DNA from: Leucobacter chromiireducens subsp. solipictus
Lineage (GTDB): Bacteria; Actinomycetota; Actinomycetes; Actinomycetales; Microbacteriaceae
Assembly (NCBI RefSeq): GCF_016758195.1
Contig: NZ_QYAC01000004.1
Span: 92,278 to 156,277 of the forward strand
Length of the DNA stretch: 64,000 nt
Reading direction: 5' to 3'
The first letter of the stretch is position 1, and every line of letters starts with the position of its first letter. Under the pieces are notes generated by a model that worked only from the letters and a program-made list of their open reading frames with translations, was not told the DNA's origin and did no database searches. Position numbers and translations under genes: made by a program. Below, in pieces: positions 63,282 through 64,000 of this stretch.

Positions 63282-63537
63282 CGTTGCAGCACGAACCAGT
63301 GACCTCGCGGCACTCGCGAACGCTCCGCGTCCGCCCTACACCGAACGGCGCGCCGTTCCACGCATAGAGGCCACCTCCTTCTCGCCGGCCACATCACAAT
63401 CTCGGGACCCGGTCAGGAACTCCGAGCGAGTCGAGTCCGGACACACAAGCCCCTCCCACGCCCGGGCTGCACGCCCAAATTTGCGCGGGTTGCCGGGCAC
63501 CCCCTATAGTCATTCAAGTACACGGCAACGTGAACGT

Positions 63538-63609
63538 GCGGATGTAGCGCAGCGGTAGCGCATCACCTTGCCAAGGTGAGGGTCGCGAGTTCGAATCTCG
63601 TCATCCGCT
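63538..63609 (+). tRNA. tRNA-Gly (GCC), copy 2
   Basis: Identical to the gene at 62825, including anticodon GCC. Confidence 0.97.
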
Positions 63610-63667
63610 CTGGGAGCTGACTTTACGGTCAACTGCCTAGCAATATGAATAGGTGGCAACACCATAC

Positions 63668-63738
63668 GGTGGCGTGGCCGAGAGGCGAGGCAGCGGCCTG
63701 CAAAGCCGTATACACGGGTTCGAATCCCGTCGCCACCT
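63668..63738 (+). tRNA. tRNA-Cys (GCA), copy 2
   Basis: Identical to the gene at 62955. A second tRNA-Cys gene is unusual in a bacterium with a modest tRNA set. Confidence 0.97.
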
Positions 63739-63764
63739 CTCAACAAATGAATAGCCTCATGTAG

Positions 63765-63836
63765 GCGCGATTGGCGCAGCGGTAGCGCGCTTCCCTGACA
63801 CGGAAGAGGTCACTGGTTCGATCCCAGTATCGCGCA
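63765..63836 (+). tRNA. tRNA-Val (GAC), copy 2
   Basis: Identical to the gene at 63052. Confidence 0.97.
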
Positions 63837-63841
63837 CAGAC

Positions 63842-63871
63842 AGGGACTCGGCTTCGCCGGGTCCCTTTTTC
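63842..63871 (+). terminator. Terminator after tRNA-Val, copy 2
   Basis: Same hairpin and T-run as at 63129. Confidence 0.9.
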
Positions 63872-63937
63872 GTTACAGCACGACCAGTGACCTCGCGGCA
63901 CTCGCGAACGCTGCGCGTCCGCCCCGAGAGTGCCACG

Positions 63938-63961
63938 CTGGTTCGATCCCAGTATCGCGCA
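63938..63961 (+). repeat. Isolated 3' fragment of tRNA-Val, second copy
   Basis: Same 24 nt as at 63225, 125 bp after tRNA-Val copy 2. It is followed by a terminator of the copy-1 type (63967-63995), unlike the first fragment. Confidence 0.85.
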
Positions 63962-64000
63962 CAGACAGGGACTCGGCTTCGCCGGGTCCCTTTTTCGTTA

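Larger units (their letters stand above)
63159..63478. other. Gene-free spacer between tRNA cassettes, with tRNA fragments
   Basis: No gene. It contains a segment GACCTCGCGGCACTCGCGAA followed by related sequence, present twice (63174 and 63299), an isolated 3' tRNA-Val fragment (63225-63248) and a second terminator (63254-63281). After about 63345 the sequence is unique. Confidence 0.7.
63479..63937. repeat. tRNA cassette, copy 2 of the direct repeat
   Basis: Near-identical to 62766-63224 (period 713 bp). After it comes another 3' tRNA-Val fragment, this time followed by the copy-1 type terminator, so the repeat is not a plain tandem of one unit. The array may continue beyond the window. 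Confidence 0.95.

Noticed and set aside
62766..64000. Prophage or integrative element at the tRNA array
   Set aside because: No integrase, excisionase or phage-like gene is present within the window; only short 3' tRNA fragments remain, so an element cannot be claimed.

Overview
The window is a contiguous, high-GC stretch of actinobacterial chromosome. Gene content and order (tal-pgi, whiA-rapZ-uvrC-uvrA, clpX-clpP2-clpP1-tig, dnaG-dgt-dus, uppS-recO, ruvC-yebC-HIT-thrS), RbpA, two ClpP paralogues, a translational-type ileS T-box and many GTG starts point to the family Microbacteriaceae, with Leucobacter or a close relative as the best guess. That name is an inference from remembered gene order, not a computed placement. 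Almost everything is core housekeeping DNA; the accessory material is limited to about 15.0-20.7 kb, 24-28 kb and the tRNA-rich right end.

Layout. 1-4.3 kb: 3' end of transketolase, then transaldolase and glucose-6-phosphate isomerase (overlapping stop/start). 4.4-15 kb, minus strand: uvrA, uvrC, rapZ, whiA, sodA, pgk, tpiA, secG, rbpA. This cluster normally also carries zwf-opcA-pgl, gap and often yvcK, none of which is present here. 15-20.7 kb: a small Cys-motif protein, a siderophore-interacting flavoprotein, 1.1 kb of G-rich low-complexity DNA without a gene, a large DUF222/13E12-HNH protein with repeat-coded linkers, and a VOC-fold protein. 20.9-24.7 kb: AraC-type regulator, uvrB, and an SDR pseudogene. 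24.8-28.1 kb: an SSS-family symporter with a 45-residue MetS-like partner, and a DUF2975/HTH pair. 28.2-35.3 kb: YcaQ-like glycosylase, ndk, DUF4233, folC, and ileS with a T-box leader. 35.8-40.1 kb: betaine/proline-type ABC importer with two substrate-binding lipoproteins. 40.1-43.7 kb: GyrI-like protein, valS, a small hypothetical. 43.8-48.1 kb: clpX, clpP2, clpP1, tig. 48.2-50.3 kb: tRNA-Pro, tRNA-Gly, gamma-carbonic anhydrase-like protein, tRNA-Asn, orphan ABC ATPase. 50.4-61.3 kb: dnaG, dgt, dus, uppS, recO, a TRIC-like protein, ruvC, yebC, HIT, thrS. 61.4-64 kb: tRNA-Val(CAC), a membrane HExxH protein, and a tRNA-Gly/Cys/Val cassette present twice with a 713-bp period.

How it fits together. 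The most interesting regulatory signal is a set of three LexA/SOS-box matches: upstream of uvrA (heading uvrA-uvrC), upstream of the DUF222-HNH gene, and upstream of uvrB. This ties nucleotide-excision repair and a nuclease-like protein of variable linker length into one apparent DNA-damage regulon. A second theme is promoter architecture: at nine or so genes a -10-like hexamer lies 6-7 nt before the start codon, as expected for leaderless mRNAs. A ClgR-type operator lies upstream of clpP1P2. The tRNA duplication at the right edge, with extra 3' tRNA-Val fragments, is the clearest sign of recent recombination. No CRISPR array, IS transposase, integrase or prophage gene was seen.
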